Shown here in pieces: positions 24,801 through 36,800 of a stretch of 64,000 nt of DNA. Under the pieces are notes generated by a model. It was not told the origin of the DNA, did not search any database, and worked only from the letters and a program-made list of their open reading frames with translations. Within the stretch, counting starts at the first letter, position 1. Every line of letters starts with the position of its first letter. The stretch covers positions 99,581 to 163,580 of the forward strand of contig JASANE010026881.1 of NCBI GenBank assembly GCA_030248225.1, in the 5' to 3' direction. The DNA comes from Trileptium ribeirensis. Lineage: Eukaryota > Nematoda > Enoplea > Enoplida > Thoracostomopsidae. The position numbers and the translations under genes are program-made.

Positions 24801-27800
24801 CGAATGAACATCGAGCGAGTAGCGATCGAACATCAAGTGATCAACGAGACGCGACGGGCATTGAGCGAGCTTGATCCAACATAGAGCGAATCTGGCAGTC
24901 AAATTTGGAGGGTGTGGGGCCCCTGGCATTTTCAAGTGCCCAGAAGTGCCTGCACATCTATAGACATACCTTCCTTTATCCATCATTCGCATATGCGCTA
25001 GGACATTCTCCTTTCCATGCAATGATTCGTCGGCTAATGCTTTAACCTGAACTGCGTTCAGTATGACAAGGAATAGATGAGTTCTCATGGGTTCCGCTTG
25101 GTAAATCTTTCGCGATCGCTCAACGTAGATTTCTGAATTTCGATGAATCAGTGAACGACGAAGTTCATCTAGTTTGCTGGCTGAAATCATTCAAAATAAT
25201 TTAATATAACCAATCAATAGAACGTAACTTACTAAGGCGGCCGAAACGGGTCTAAAAATAAAGTAGATGGCTTTTTAACATCTCCAACAGTAAGTTTCAG
25301 AAGTGCAGTAAAATTATCATTTATCTTTGTCAGTGATACGCTACTGTTCGTTAGCAAGACGATCGCAATAAAATGTTTCAATTTATTACCTAATCAAGTT
25401 TCTCCAAAGTGGGGGAGTAGTGTGGGAGGCCTAGCATTTTCAGTGCCCATGATAAAAACGGGTGTCTCTGATTGGGGCCTCCTGGCGAAATTCTTTAACG
25501 TTTCCCCAGTGAAAAAAAATCCAGTTGACAATTTTTTTTACAAAATTGGTTTTTAAATGAAAAATTGATTATTTTCAGGCAAAAATTGATTGAAAAGTTG
25601 GTTATAATTTCAATATATACGTTTTTGCACCGTTTCGTAGGACATATATTAACAATTTCAGCATTTTCGCTGAAAAATAGTAAACTTTGAACTTTTTAAA
25701 TTTTGCCTTTGAGTTCAAATTAGTAGGCCTAGTTCAAGCCCCTAGCAAAATCTAGCGCCACCAATTGAGAAGTAGAGGGACCCTAGGGTCATGCCCCTGC
25801 CAAAACTTTAAGCGAATGGAGGAGCCGGACTAGCTATTAACTCGCAAACAAGGGTGAAACGGAGCTAGCGTGTTTTCATTTTTAAGTTACCATATTATTT
25901 TATCACCTCAGGGTTCCCGGTGAATTTTGTTAAAATTTTCCAGCCGATCTAAAAAAATTCTATACCAATAATAACAAATAATAATACAACAATACCAACA
26001 ACACCACCATTGGTAAAGGAACGTTTCGAATTATAAAAAAACTATTCTTACAAATCTTAAACCACAAAGCAAAAAAATACATACACATGCAAGTGTTACA
26101 ACAGCACATGTATTTATATGATTGCATTAGATGCAATGCCGCAACAAATTTATATTAGTTTTGTAAGCTAACAGTTGGAAAATTGATCGTTGCTGCGGAT
26201 AAATCTGAAAAAGACAAAAAATGCGCTTAGTCGCGAACAACACAAAATTTTTGAAGAAGTAATTTTGAAGTTTCCAAATATTTCTAGGTATTGCGAAATT
26301 TTTCCAGATTTTCCAAGATTTCCATAGTGTAACGGCCTAAATTCCAGATTTTCCATACCGCTAGGGGACCCAGTCACCTGTAACAGGATACCTTTTAATG
26401 CACCATCGTAAAATCTCCTGAACCCTCAACCAAATGAGGACCCTGAAACCTCGTCGACCCTAAACTCACCAAAAATAACGGACAACGCATCAAGTATTTG
26501 TGCTGGTCTCCAGATAACCAAACCATCGTATTCAGCCTACCAGAAACATTATTATAGACAATTTTTCGTGGTGACCTATACGCAATACATAACCAAAACA
26601 ACTGAAGACAGACTATATTCTGGAAGTCGGATCATTGACCCTAGACCCATTGAAAACCCAGAAAACGCACGAAATGTGCACACTGGACTCTAAATAAGTA
26701 AATCAACATATTCAGCATACTGAAAATATATAGACTATTTTTGATGCCATGTAGCAAATTATTGAAGAAGGACCATTTTCTGAAAATCGGGAAACACTAA
26801 ACCCAATGAAAACGTATGATGTAGCATTATTATATTCGTGCTGGATTCTAGATAATCAAACTATCGTATTCAGCCTACCGGAAAACCTATACAAAACAAT
26901 TCTTGGCGACCTGTACGCAATATGTAACCTAACAACTACTGAAGACAGATTATATTCTCGGAATCGGGTTCATTGAACCTAAACACACTGAACAACCATG
27001 AAATATATATACCCAAACCATTTATCCAACCTTACGAAATACCTATATAGCCCATTCTTGATGTCCTGCACGTAAATACATAACCGAAATGACAATGGAC
27101 AACAGAAAATCGGGTTAGTCGATCGCAAAACCTTCGAAACCCAATGAAAAGGTATAATATTATATTCAAGCTAGAAGCTAGATAGCATAATCATGGTATC
27201 TAGCTTGTCTTATAACCTAATGGGCACTCATTGTAAGGTAGATACTCAATATCATGCCGAAATTGAAAAATCACTGTCTTGCAAATGCTCGACGAACCAT
27301 ATTCGTTCTAACAGCGGCGCAGGGAGTGGTCCCACAAAAAAGTCGTGGTCAGCAAAGTTGTATATCTTATGAGTTGATTCTGTATGGTGATCTCGCGAAG
27401 CCTGCGTCATTGCGAGACACCGGTACCCGTATGGCGATATTGGCAAAGAACCCTTAAAAACCTGTTTTTTGTTATTTTGACCCCGAAAAAAACGGTCACA
27501 GCTGTTCGCGTTCAACTAGAGACACATCCTCGTCAATTTTGTTGTCGAACAAATTGTAGTGATCTGCCCATCCGTAAATGAGTTATGAAAGACGAAACAG
27601 ACAAAAATAAATTTTTTTACGATTTTGCCCCCTAGCGCCTCAATGGAAACTCCGCTCGCTTCGATCGCTATTTCAACATGTGCTTCGTAAATTCGTGTCC
27701 CCAGTAGACTCGAACTTTTTATAAATGATGCCTAAAAGTGCATTTACGATCGATATACAGTCACGGACAACTGCACCAGAACCGCTCGCACACATGCTAG

Positions 27801-30800
27801 ACCGTTTGAAAGCATTTGTGCGCGTGTACGTGTGCAGTTGTAGCCATGACTGTATAATGAGTATAAAACTAAGAAAGTGTATACTATGAAGTTATAGTTG
27901 AAAGAACATTAAAAAATCTAAACACTTGTTGGTTTAATTTACTGGATGCTTTTAAGCATTTAATTAGGGATATCCAGAAATGGACCGCTGTTCGCTCAAT
28001 GTTCACTTATTGCTCAAGGCATGTCTACAGCGCTAATCTTTTGCTTTACTAGCGACAGTATTTCTGGCACCTACACTGTAACGCAGTTGTTTACTCAGCA
28101 CGGTTCCGGGGAAAGGTGGAACGACTGCTATTTCGCAGACTGCGATCCCTCACATTCATCAAATTCCGATTCCGAGGTTCACAACGAAATACGTACTGCT
28201 TTACAACAGAAAAAACAAGTACTATCGCCGTCGGAATTAACAAATATGCCGCAAATATGGTGGCGTAGCGGGTGCTTAGAATATGATTTTAAACTTTTTT
28301 CTGTTTTGACAGTGTTATAACGATTTATGGTCCCGCCAGGTATGTTCAATTCCTCCAGTTCCCAACTGGGTCCCATCTCATGCTCACTGTATACTACTGG
28401 GTTAGTTTGGAGAAGCCACAGAAGCATAGCCATATTTTTACAATTCAAGCTACAACTCCGAAAAAGTTATTTGAACCCCACTAGCATAGACATTGTTTTT
28501 GTAAATTTAGATAAATCATACAACGAGGTTTCGGCCACAATTTTAATTCTTTATCTATGAAAAATCCGTTGTTACATTTTTTCCAGGAAACCCATCGAAA
28601 ACATGACCGCACAACCAGCTTACGTTCGCCAATGCCACCACGCTTTGAAAGCCCAACAGTTAGTACGTATCCAGCGCCACCGCAAAACTTCAAACTAAGC
28701 TTTCATACAATGTAAATTTTACCGAAATTTAGTGGATGACGAAAGCTGCTTTATGAATATACCTAAGTCACAAGCTGTTAGTTGTCAGAAAAATCGCATC
28801 AAATCCACGTTGCATGATTTTAGAGCTACAGTTACAATCAGAATATTAATTGCTCAAAAATTGGGCAAAGTTTAATTCGATTTAGATCGTTTTCGTTTCC
28901 ACCAGAATCGATCGTTTTTAATTAATTTAACTAAAGCTGCGTTCACACATTCAAATTTTTTGTTCAAATTTTGATCAAAATTTGATGGTGATTTATAAAT
29001 AAAAATTGCGATATTTAAAAATTCGAGATCAAAATTTGAGCTCAAACTTTTTCCGTAATACATCTGGTCCATAATTGGGCACAGCAATATTCATGAAAAG
29101 TTTGAACAGTGTTCACACGTTCAAACTTGCAAAAATACAAAAAAAGATTGTTTCAAATTTTAATCAAAATTTTAGCTCAAATTTTGATCAAAATTTGAGC
29201 AAAAAGTTTGAGCGTGTGAACACGCCTTAAGTGCGAATGCGTTAAAACAACAAATGTTTGCAAATAATCTAATGTTATTTTACGTACTCTAACCAACATA
29301 TTTTTTATGTATATTTTCAAGATTTTTGAACTATTTCTCTTCAACACAAAATTATTTAAGCTTTAATTAAACGAATTTCGTTTAAACGAATTACAGCTAA
29401 TTAAATAGTTCCGACACTGCAAGTTGTCGACTTTCGCTTCGAGCATTTGAGCTCGACGCAGCGATTCGTAGTATTCGTCGACCAAAAGTTCGTAGTTATC
29501 ACGGAGGCGAACTTCAAACGGATCGTCGTCAAGCTCTAGTCGTATGTGTGTGATGTTAAGGATAAAATCTGCGGGCAGTGGAACGCGTGCGGCTGAAAAT
29601 GGGGGCTTGCGGTAGTTGTGAATATGACGGAGCCATTTGTTGACATTGACGAGCTGAAACAATGAATACTGAGAAATATAAAGCCATATCGGTAGTATCG
29701 GTATGTGAAACCTTCGTAAGCATATCTGCCCGTTAATAATACCCTCGAGTGAATCCTAATACGAGGACAAACAAGGCTGCTTCCTAAATCAAACCAATAC
29801 GATTTATTCGATACTGGTATTGAATGGTTCCGCGTAATACTGTAGTGGTGACAACTTTTATGCAGGCATCCGGAGTTCATACCAAGCATGTAGCTTTTCC
29901 CTGTTTTTCAAACCCCAATTTTAATAATGGCTTTAAAACAAAACTAAAACTGTGAACCACAATTTGAGTTGACGGAAGCACGGACTAATGAATACCGAAG
30001 GTTGAACAAGATAATGCATCTTCACATTACAATCTTGACATGCTATAGAATACAACTTTTCACGTGAGTATTTTTAATGTTTAGATTGAGTCCTGCCCGA
30101 GTCAGTCCAACGGTTGGAGGTCGCATCTAGTTTTAATTTTAATATTTCCTAAATTCTGGCCATTCGCTCGATCCTCGTTCGCCAATCGCTGGTTCGAAAC
30201 GGCACAGGCAGTTCTTGCGTTTTTAAAGTTAGAGAAGTGTTGTTCACTAAAATTCAATCAATGCGTAATATATAGAATAAAAAGGTGTTCGCTAAACAAA
30301 CATATTTCTGTGAACTGGACCGAATCAATCCAAAGTGTGACGGTCTTGAATCACAAGCAGTTCCACAGTTGGGTTTCAATTTGCCAACGACAAAATCGAT
30401 AACAGAATAGCATGTATTTCCACTACCTACAAGAGTTCAATATAAAAAATTATTTTATGAAGGCAACAAATAGCTTTTCATAAATTCATGAATTCGGATT
30501 TCACTGCATAGTTGCCATGGCGTGCCTTTGCGAGCTTCTGCTGACTAAATTTGCTATACGACAAATTGCTTTCAACATTATTCCTCGTTCAATGCTCGCA
30601 ACCACTTTAATAACGAAACATTATAACAAAACACGGTATGTTCTAGCATAGTTACTTATGAAAATAAAAACAATTCTTTCGAGAACGATTTGCGAAAAAT
30701 TCGCAAATTATTCGAAAACAATAATCAGCTGTCCCATTGCTATTCCCAAATTTTCTTGAACAACTGTGACCGATAGATTTGATCTTATTTCTGATCCAAA

Positions 30801-33800
30801 ATATACAATCAGACTTAGTCAAACCTGCGAAACAACGGCACCGAAATTGTAGGCGTAAGGAAATCGAACGTGTATCGATGCAGCCGTAAAATTCCATGCT
30901 GTATTGCGACGGGTGATCAATTCCGGATAGCAAATTCGACTTGCATCAAGCTCCGAATGTGAATGAATTTTCTTCAAAGTTGCTCGCTGAAACCATACTA
31001 GCGGTTTATGCTAACAATAACTCCATTATGAAAGCAAGAATATTGTAACGTCTAAACGGAGTAAATAATCAAAATTACTCTGACTGTTTCCCATCCAACA
31101 GCAAAACAAAAGTTAACGCTTCGGTGCAGCGAATCTCTGTACTCAGAGCAAACACAGCCCGTCTAATAAATTTAAGCATGAAACAAAAGCTAAAGTTGTA
31201 TATAAACAGCTTAGCGATACAAAACTAATATTTGATTAAAAATTTTCTGAGTAGAGAGATCGAGTATTTTTCTTTAAAGATAATGTGCCATAGATCTATT
31301 CTCGATGTTGCCGATTCATACCTTGCAAAGATGATCTTGGTTACCGGTCGCATACGCGAAAAAGCTGAAACAACACGGCATGTATAAAATTGATATTTCG
31401 TCAACGAAAAATGTTTGATGACACTTTTGTTCCACGGCTACCGGTGTGGAAAGCATAAACAATAGCCACTCGGATATTACTGTAATTCAAAACTCAATAG
31501 ATGGATTCTTCATTCGCTGAAAATTTTGTCAGGGCGCGTGTACTGAGATCCTCCAGGCTTGAACTGGGGGTGAACGGTGGTCGAAATTGAAAAATTTTCA
31601 AAATCTTATTTTTTTTTCAACGAAAAACGCTAAAATTTCACAATAGATAGCCTCAAATCTGGTGGAAAAACGTCTTGAGGTTAAAAGTAAAATTTCAACC
31701 AATTTTTTGTTCCAATTACTCAAATTCTTAACTTCAGAAAGAGTTTCTCGTAAAAAATTGACAATAATTCTTTATGTCATAAGGGGACTGTTTTTACGGG
31801 GAGGAAGCCAAAAATTTTGCCAGTCGGAGCTAAAATTTTACCAGAGTGCTCCATCCGGAGCAGCCATTTTTTTCCAGGGTGCACCGAAAGTGCCAGGCCT
31901 CCCCACCCAATTAGAAGGAACCAGACGAGCATGGCGTACGCAAGTGAAGGTATCGATTTCGACATTATACCTTAGTAATAAACCTATTTTAACCACTATT
32001 CTCCCAAATTCTCAACTACTTCGTATGCTTTAATAATTATTTGTGATATTTTACAACCGCAATAGAATACACCAATAGTATTCGCAGTTCGGTCATGGTT
32101 TTTGAAGGGCAACTGAATGACAACAAAAATTGAACCCATACCATAGATATGTATTTAATGTGATTGATTATGAAATAATGCACTGCTGGATAGAATTGTT
32201 GGCGGCTGTATACGTCCATTTCTTGACACAACGTATGAGGCCAAGTCTGTTGAAAACAACGTCATAGTCGCGAATAAGTTTTATTCCACGCGTCTTGATC
32301 AATCTTCGTACTGTAAAGATTCTGCATTACACCGCCAAAATCAATACTTTCCCCGTTATCATATATTGATAAGTTCAATGCCATGAACGATGGACTCGTG
32401 AAGAAGAGTGTGGCACTTTCGTCAGACTATACTCATGATGGAATGTGGTATAACGCGTTAATTATTTTTGCGTCATTTGTCCACTTTCACAGGAAGGAGA
32501 AAATTATCATAAGGCTCTATCATAGACTCTCATATGACGTTAAGTCATATTCACACTTACCGCCAAATATTATTCAATGGTACCAACAGGGCGGCTTTAA
32601 TGTAGAGGATACAAATAATAAAATTTAAATGAAATTCAATCCACACTGATCAACTTTAGTCAAAAAGGCAGAGCATGATTTGAAATCAGCATTGGATGCT
32701 GCCTAGCAGTTATAAAATTCATCCCTGCCAAACAAGACCACGTCTAGAGCAGTCAAGCACAATGCTTCGCAACGCTGGCAGCGTAATGCTGAATCACGTT
32801 CGATTCAGTACGTTGTTGTCGACTAAAATATTGAGGTATAACAAAATGTCAACCACATCTTAGAAGTAGAATCATTCCAAAATAGGAATAAAACGCAGCG
32901 TGATTCAAATTTCACCAATAGAAATTTTGATATTAGAAATTTTGCTAACGCTATAAACAAATTATATAACTTTCTTAAATAACACATTTTTGTTGTCATT
33001 ACTGTGAAACATCAACTTATACAAAAAGTCAACTTATCCGCTGTAATAATTATTACGTAAAATTGACGGCTAAAATATAAAGTTGTTACAAGCGACAGGG
33101 GCAGATATAAAAAAGAGGGGGGCGCACGCTATTGGGCTCAAACTTAAATTTTTCTGGGTGCCAACGTGGTAGGCTCTCCTTGCGTATCTCATATTTAAAA
33201 CGCGGGAAGGATAAAATTTCATTTTCAACCTTTATAAATACGTTTATTTCCAATGAGCATTGTTGACTGATTGTTACGGCAGACAGCACAATATGAAATG
33301 GAAAGACAATTGCCCATGCGTAGCTAGCAAGTGATCAACCTTGGAGATCCCCCAATTCCGGCGAGCTATATCCGCCACTGATTAACGTATAGTCGATATA
33401 ACAATATTAACTTACATCAATATTAACGATACGATGACCGTCGAAAACCATCTGTGCATCAATAAAATCAAGCGCAAAAAATCCATCCACTATGTTTCCT
33501 TTGGGTTGTTGGGCGCAAAGCTGTACCCAATATTCACCGGGTAAGTGAAGCGAAATCTTGAGCGCGCCATCGAAGCAATATTTCACCGAAACTGCTCTGT
33601 CAATAATTTTATCACATTGTGGAGAGGTGCAGCTGCCTTGACGTGAATTGATTGCGGCAATAATTTTAGTTACTCCTAGGATTTTCGCTGCTATATCCGC
33701 GATGACAGTTTTCATAGCTAAATGAACTGAAGGAGACCACGACAGCGCAACATCGCTTGGCGCGTCTATTGTCAGAACCATATAACGTTTTGCCTTGATC

Positions 33801-36800
33801 AATAATTCATCTCCTAATTTGACTGGTGCTTGCTCGTCTAGCGATAAATCGACGGTGGATAGGCACACAATCTTCAGATGGGGTACAAAAGATGGCATCG
33901 AAAGTAAGCGCGGCCACTGGTCCTTCGTTGAGTCTTGGTTGTTTTGAGATGGTTTTGGCATACACGGCAATTTTAGGCAAGGCATGGCCAGGCTTATATC
34001 GTTCAAACACCAAGATGAAACGTTCGAAAAAATACAACCAACCATAAGGTTACCCCGATTACTGTCGATGACAAGTTTGTCACAGCAAAATATCATGCAC
34101 ACTAAAATATTCAAACAAATTGGTGCACATAAACATAGATATATGTCAAAATAAATAGCGCACCAGTTTTCATTTAATGAAATCTTAAAAATGACACTGG
34201 CTTTGCAGCCAATATACGTGTACCAGTAATTAATATAGCGACTATTTTTAAATATAACTCCAAATAAAACTGAACTTAACATAAAATGCATAGCACACAC
34301 CATACATGCTCATAGGGGTCAGAGGAATTATTCCATCCTGCGGCTCGGACCCCACAGGAAGTAGCCTGATCTCCATCCAATTATACGCGCGCCGAAGATT
34401 TTGGCAAACAAGCAAAATTCGGGCAAAAATGAGCAAAAATTGGGCGAAATTGATAAAAATTGGGGGAAAATTGGCAAATAGTAATGAAAAATTGGTAAAA
34501 CGAGTGCGTACTTCCATTTGAAAATGTATTGCTTTCTAGCACAGCACGTTACAAGCAAAAATAATAAATATGATACTCGAAAATTGCTGAAGATCTTAAT
34601 AAAGATATCGCAACATAGAAACCAGTGGAAATTTTACCGCCGTTTGTTCACTTACAGTCACGCTCAGAAATAAACCAAATTCTGCGCGAACAGTTCTCGA
34701 ATATTTCGCGGAAAATTCACGAACAACAATTGAACACCTGCTAACTTCACGGTACGCCAAATATTTGCTTTTATTTCTGAGCGTGACTGTATCTCATTCG
34801 AGTAGACAAATCCACCAACAAACTAGCGACAATCTATCCAGCAAAGGTAAACTGGAGCAGTTTTCAGGTTTCATTTGCTGTCATTTTGTTTAATCACCTG
34901 TAACAGGCTGTGTTTGATGTATATACCGCCCTAAAACATCTTGAACCCTGAATCCTTTGAAAATCCTAAAACCTCGTCGACAATAAACCAGCGAGAACAA
35001 CTGCCAACGCATGAAGTATTTACGCTGGTCGCTAGATAAAAAAACTATTATATTCAGCCTACCCGAAAAGCTATACACACAATTCTTGATAACCTGTACG
35101 CAACACGTAACCAAACAACCGAAGACAGACTATATTTTAGAAATCGGGTTCATTCACCCTAATCCCCTTGAAAAAAATATGAAAAGCAATGAAATATGCT
35201 CACTGGACTCAAGATAACCACATCATTGCATTTAGCCCTCAGAAATACCTATCTGTTGGCCATTCTTGATGCCCTGCATGCAATACATAATCAGACAAAT
35301 GAAAACGAACTACATTTTGGATATCGGGTTCGCCGACCGTAAAACCATTAAAACCCCACGAAAAGGTATAATATAGTCAAGTTGGGCTCTAAATAGCAAA
35401 ACCTTCGTATCCAGTGTGCTTGATAACCTATTATGCACTCATTATAAGGTAAAAGAAGCAATAACACGACGAAATTGAAAAATCGGTATTTCTGGCAAAG
35501 CTTCGATGAACCATATTCGGATTCACAACGGTGCAGGGGTGATCCCACAAAAAACGCATTGCCAGAAAAGTTGTATATCTCGGTGAGCGGATTCTAAGTG
35601 TTTCGATGCGAAGCCTGTGTCCCGAGATATCGACTGCGAAAGACTGGTACCGATATGGCCAGATTTGGCAAAGAACCCCTGATAAACCTGTTTTTTTGCT
35701 ATTTTGACCCAGAATATGGAGTCGGAATTGTTCACTTTCAACCGAAGGGCACACAGTCGTCACATTTTCTATCCAACAGAAAATGCTGACATCCGTCCAT
35801 CCGAAAATGAGTTATGAATGACAGCGACAGACAAAACAATAAGTTTTCGCGATTTTACCCATAGGGTTCTCAGTGGAAACTGCGCTCGCTTCGCTCGCTT
35901 AGTTTCAACATCTCACCCCCAATTTTGGCTACCAAAAATACGTTGAGATTATTTATCGATGCACCGATTTCCATCGAAGTTGCTGTTACAAGAGAACTAC
36001 GTAATGCGGATGTTGGGCGTCGATCTTGCGGTGATATTAGCCGCTCTAATTTGTTGAGAACATGGTCCAGTACGAGATCAAAATAAGAGTTCCATTCCAC
36101 TTGGACGCAGTCGAATCCAAGTTGCAACGTATTTGCAGCATTAAGCGTATTGCTCCGTGTTAGCTAAAGTGTGTAAACATTACAATGTAACTTTCAACAT
36201 GATAAAAACAATCATTAATTGTCGCTGACGCAATCACGGAGGTGGTCGCATTCAAAGAAGATTTTGCCCATTTTCTAATACAGCCGCCGTGAAAATTGAA
36301 GCGCTCCGTATAAAAGCGTCCAAGGAATGAGTTACAAAATGCTTCTGCTTCGGGAATATTTCGCTTATACGCTACAAGCGATGGTTCCCCAACATTAATC
36401 AAGAAACAATTTTGTCATCATTAAAATGTTGTTAATTACACTATTAGAGAACGTCCCACTGTTATTTATGGAAATTATTAATGAAGTGGAGTTAGTTGCC
36501 AATACATTTGTATACAACGTTCACAGCTTAGATAAACACAGTACTTGCCTCAATTGCCCGCTGCTAGATCCCAACATGGTCGAGGGAAAAAATTTTATTT
36601 TGAAATTTGTTTTATGTTCGCCGGCTGCTCCCTGGCTTATGACGCGGCAGTAAGTGGCGAGTATTGTAGCCACTAGTACTAGCTATACACAACTGCTGTC
36701 TTTCAAGCGCGCGATTTTAATCAAACATCTACCTTCGAAATTAAACATAGAATTATTCTCGCTTTCTACAATCAAGAGTGCTTCAGATATTACTAAGGCT

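Larger units (their letters stand above)
21537..24969 (-). other. BLTP2 intron with 262-bp array and gcgagcga minisatellite
   Basis: 3.4 kb. 22270-22480 and 22720-22800 have short diverged repeats of 'atatgaccgcttttggctc'. A 262-bp array follows (22776-23812), then a gagcgaac minisatellite (24450-24895). 21540-22270 and 23815-24440 are otherwise featureless. Confidence 0.8.
25181..29415 (-). other. BLTP2 intron with a long dispersed repeat and two MITEs
   Basis: 4.2 kb. 25430-25830 is an inverted copy of the 'cgctgaaaattttgccaggg' repeat; 26375-27670 a long dispersed repeat; 27758-27852 and 28935-29227 MITEs. 25830-26370 is AT-rich and featureless. 28021-28560 has two unassigned plus-strand open frames. 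Confidence 0.75.
34102..35916 (-). other. BLTP2 intron largely made of repeat copy B
   Basis: 1.8 kb. Contains a 135-bp MITE (34655-34789) and the long dispersed repeat copy B (34893-35912), whose end runs into the donor at 35911-35916. 34110-34650 includes runs of 'aaaattgg' simple sequence. Confidence 0.8.

Noticed and set aside
24456..24969. Leftward continuation of the BLTP2 exon frame (Ser/Leu/Ala-rich)
   Set aside because: A strong donor (GGAAG|gtatgt) ends the exon at 24970; the rest is intron and minisatellite.
30090..30205. tRNA gene or SINE suggested by 'gctggttcgaaacgg'
   Set aside because: Box B-like only; no convincing box A or cloverleaf at the right spacing.
34102..34303. Upstream part of the frame at 33407-34303
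   Set aside because: A good acceptor at 34101/34102 restores phase with the previous exon; the peptide upstream has no counterpart.
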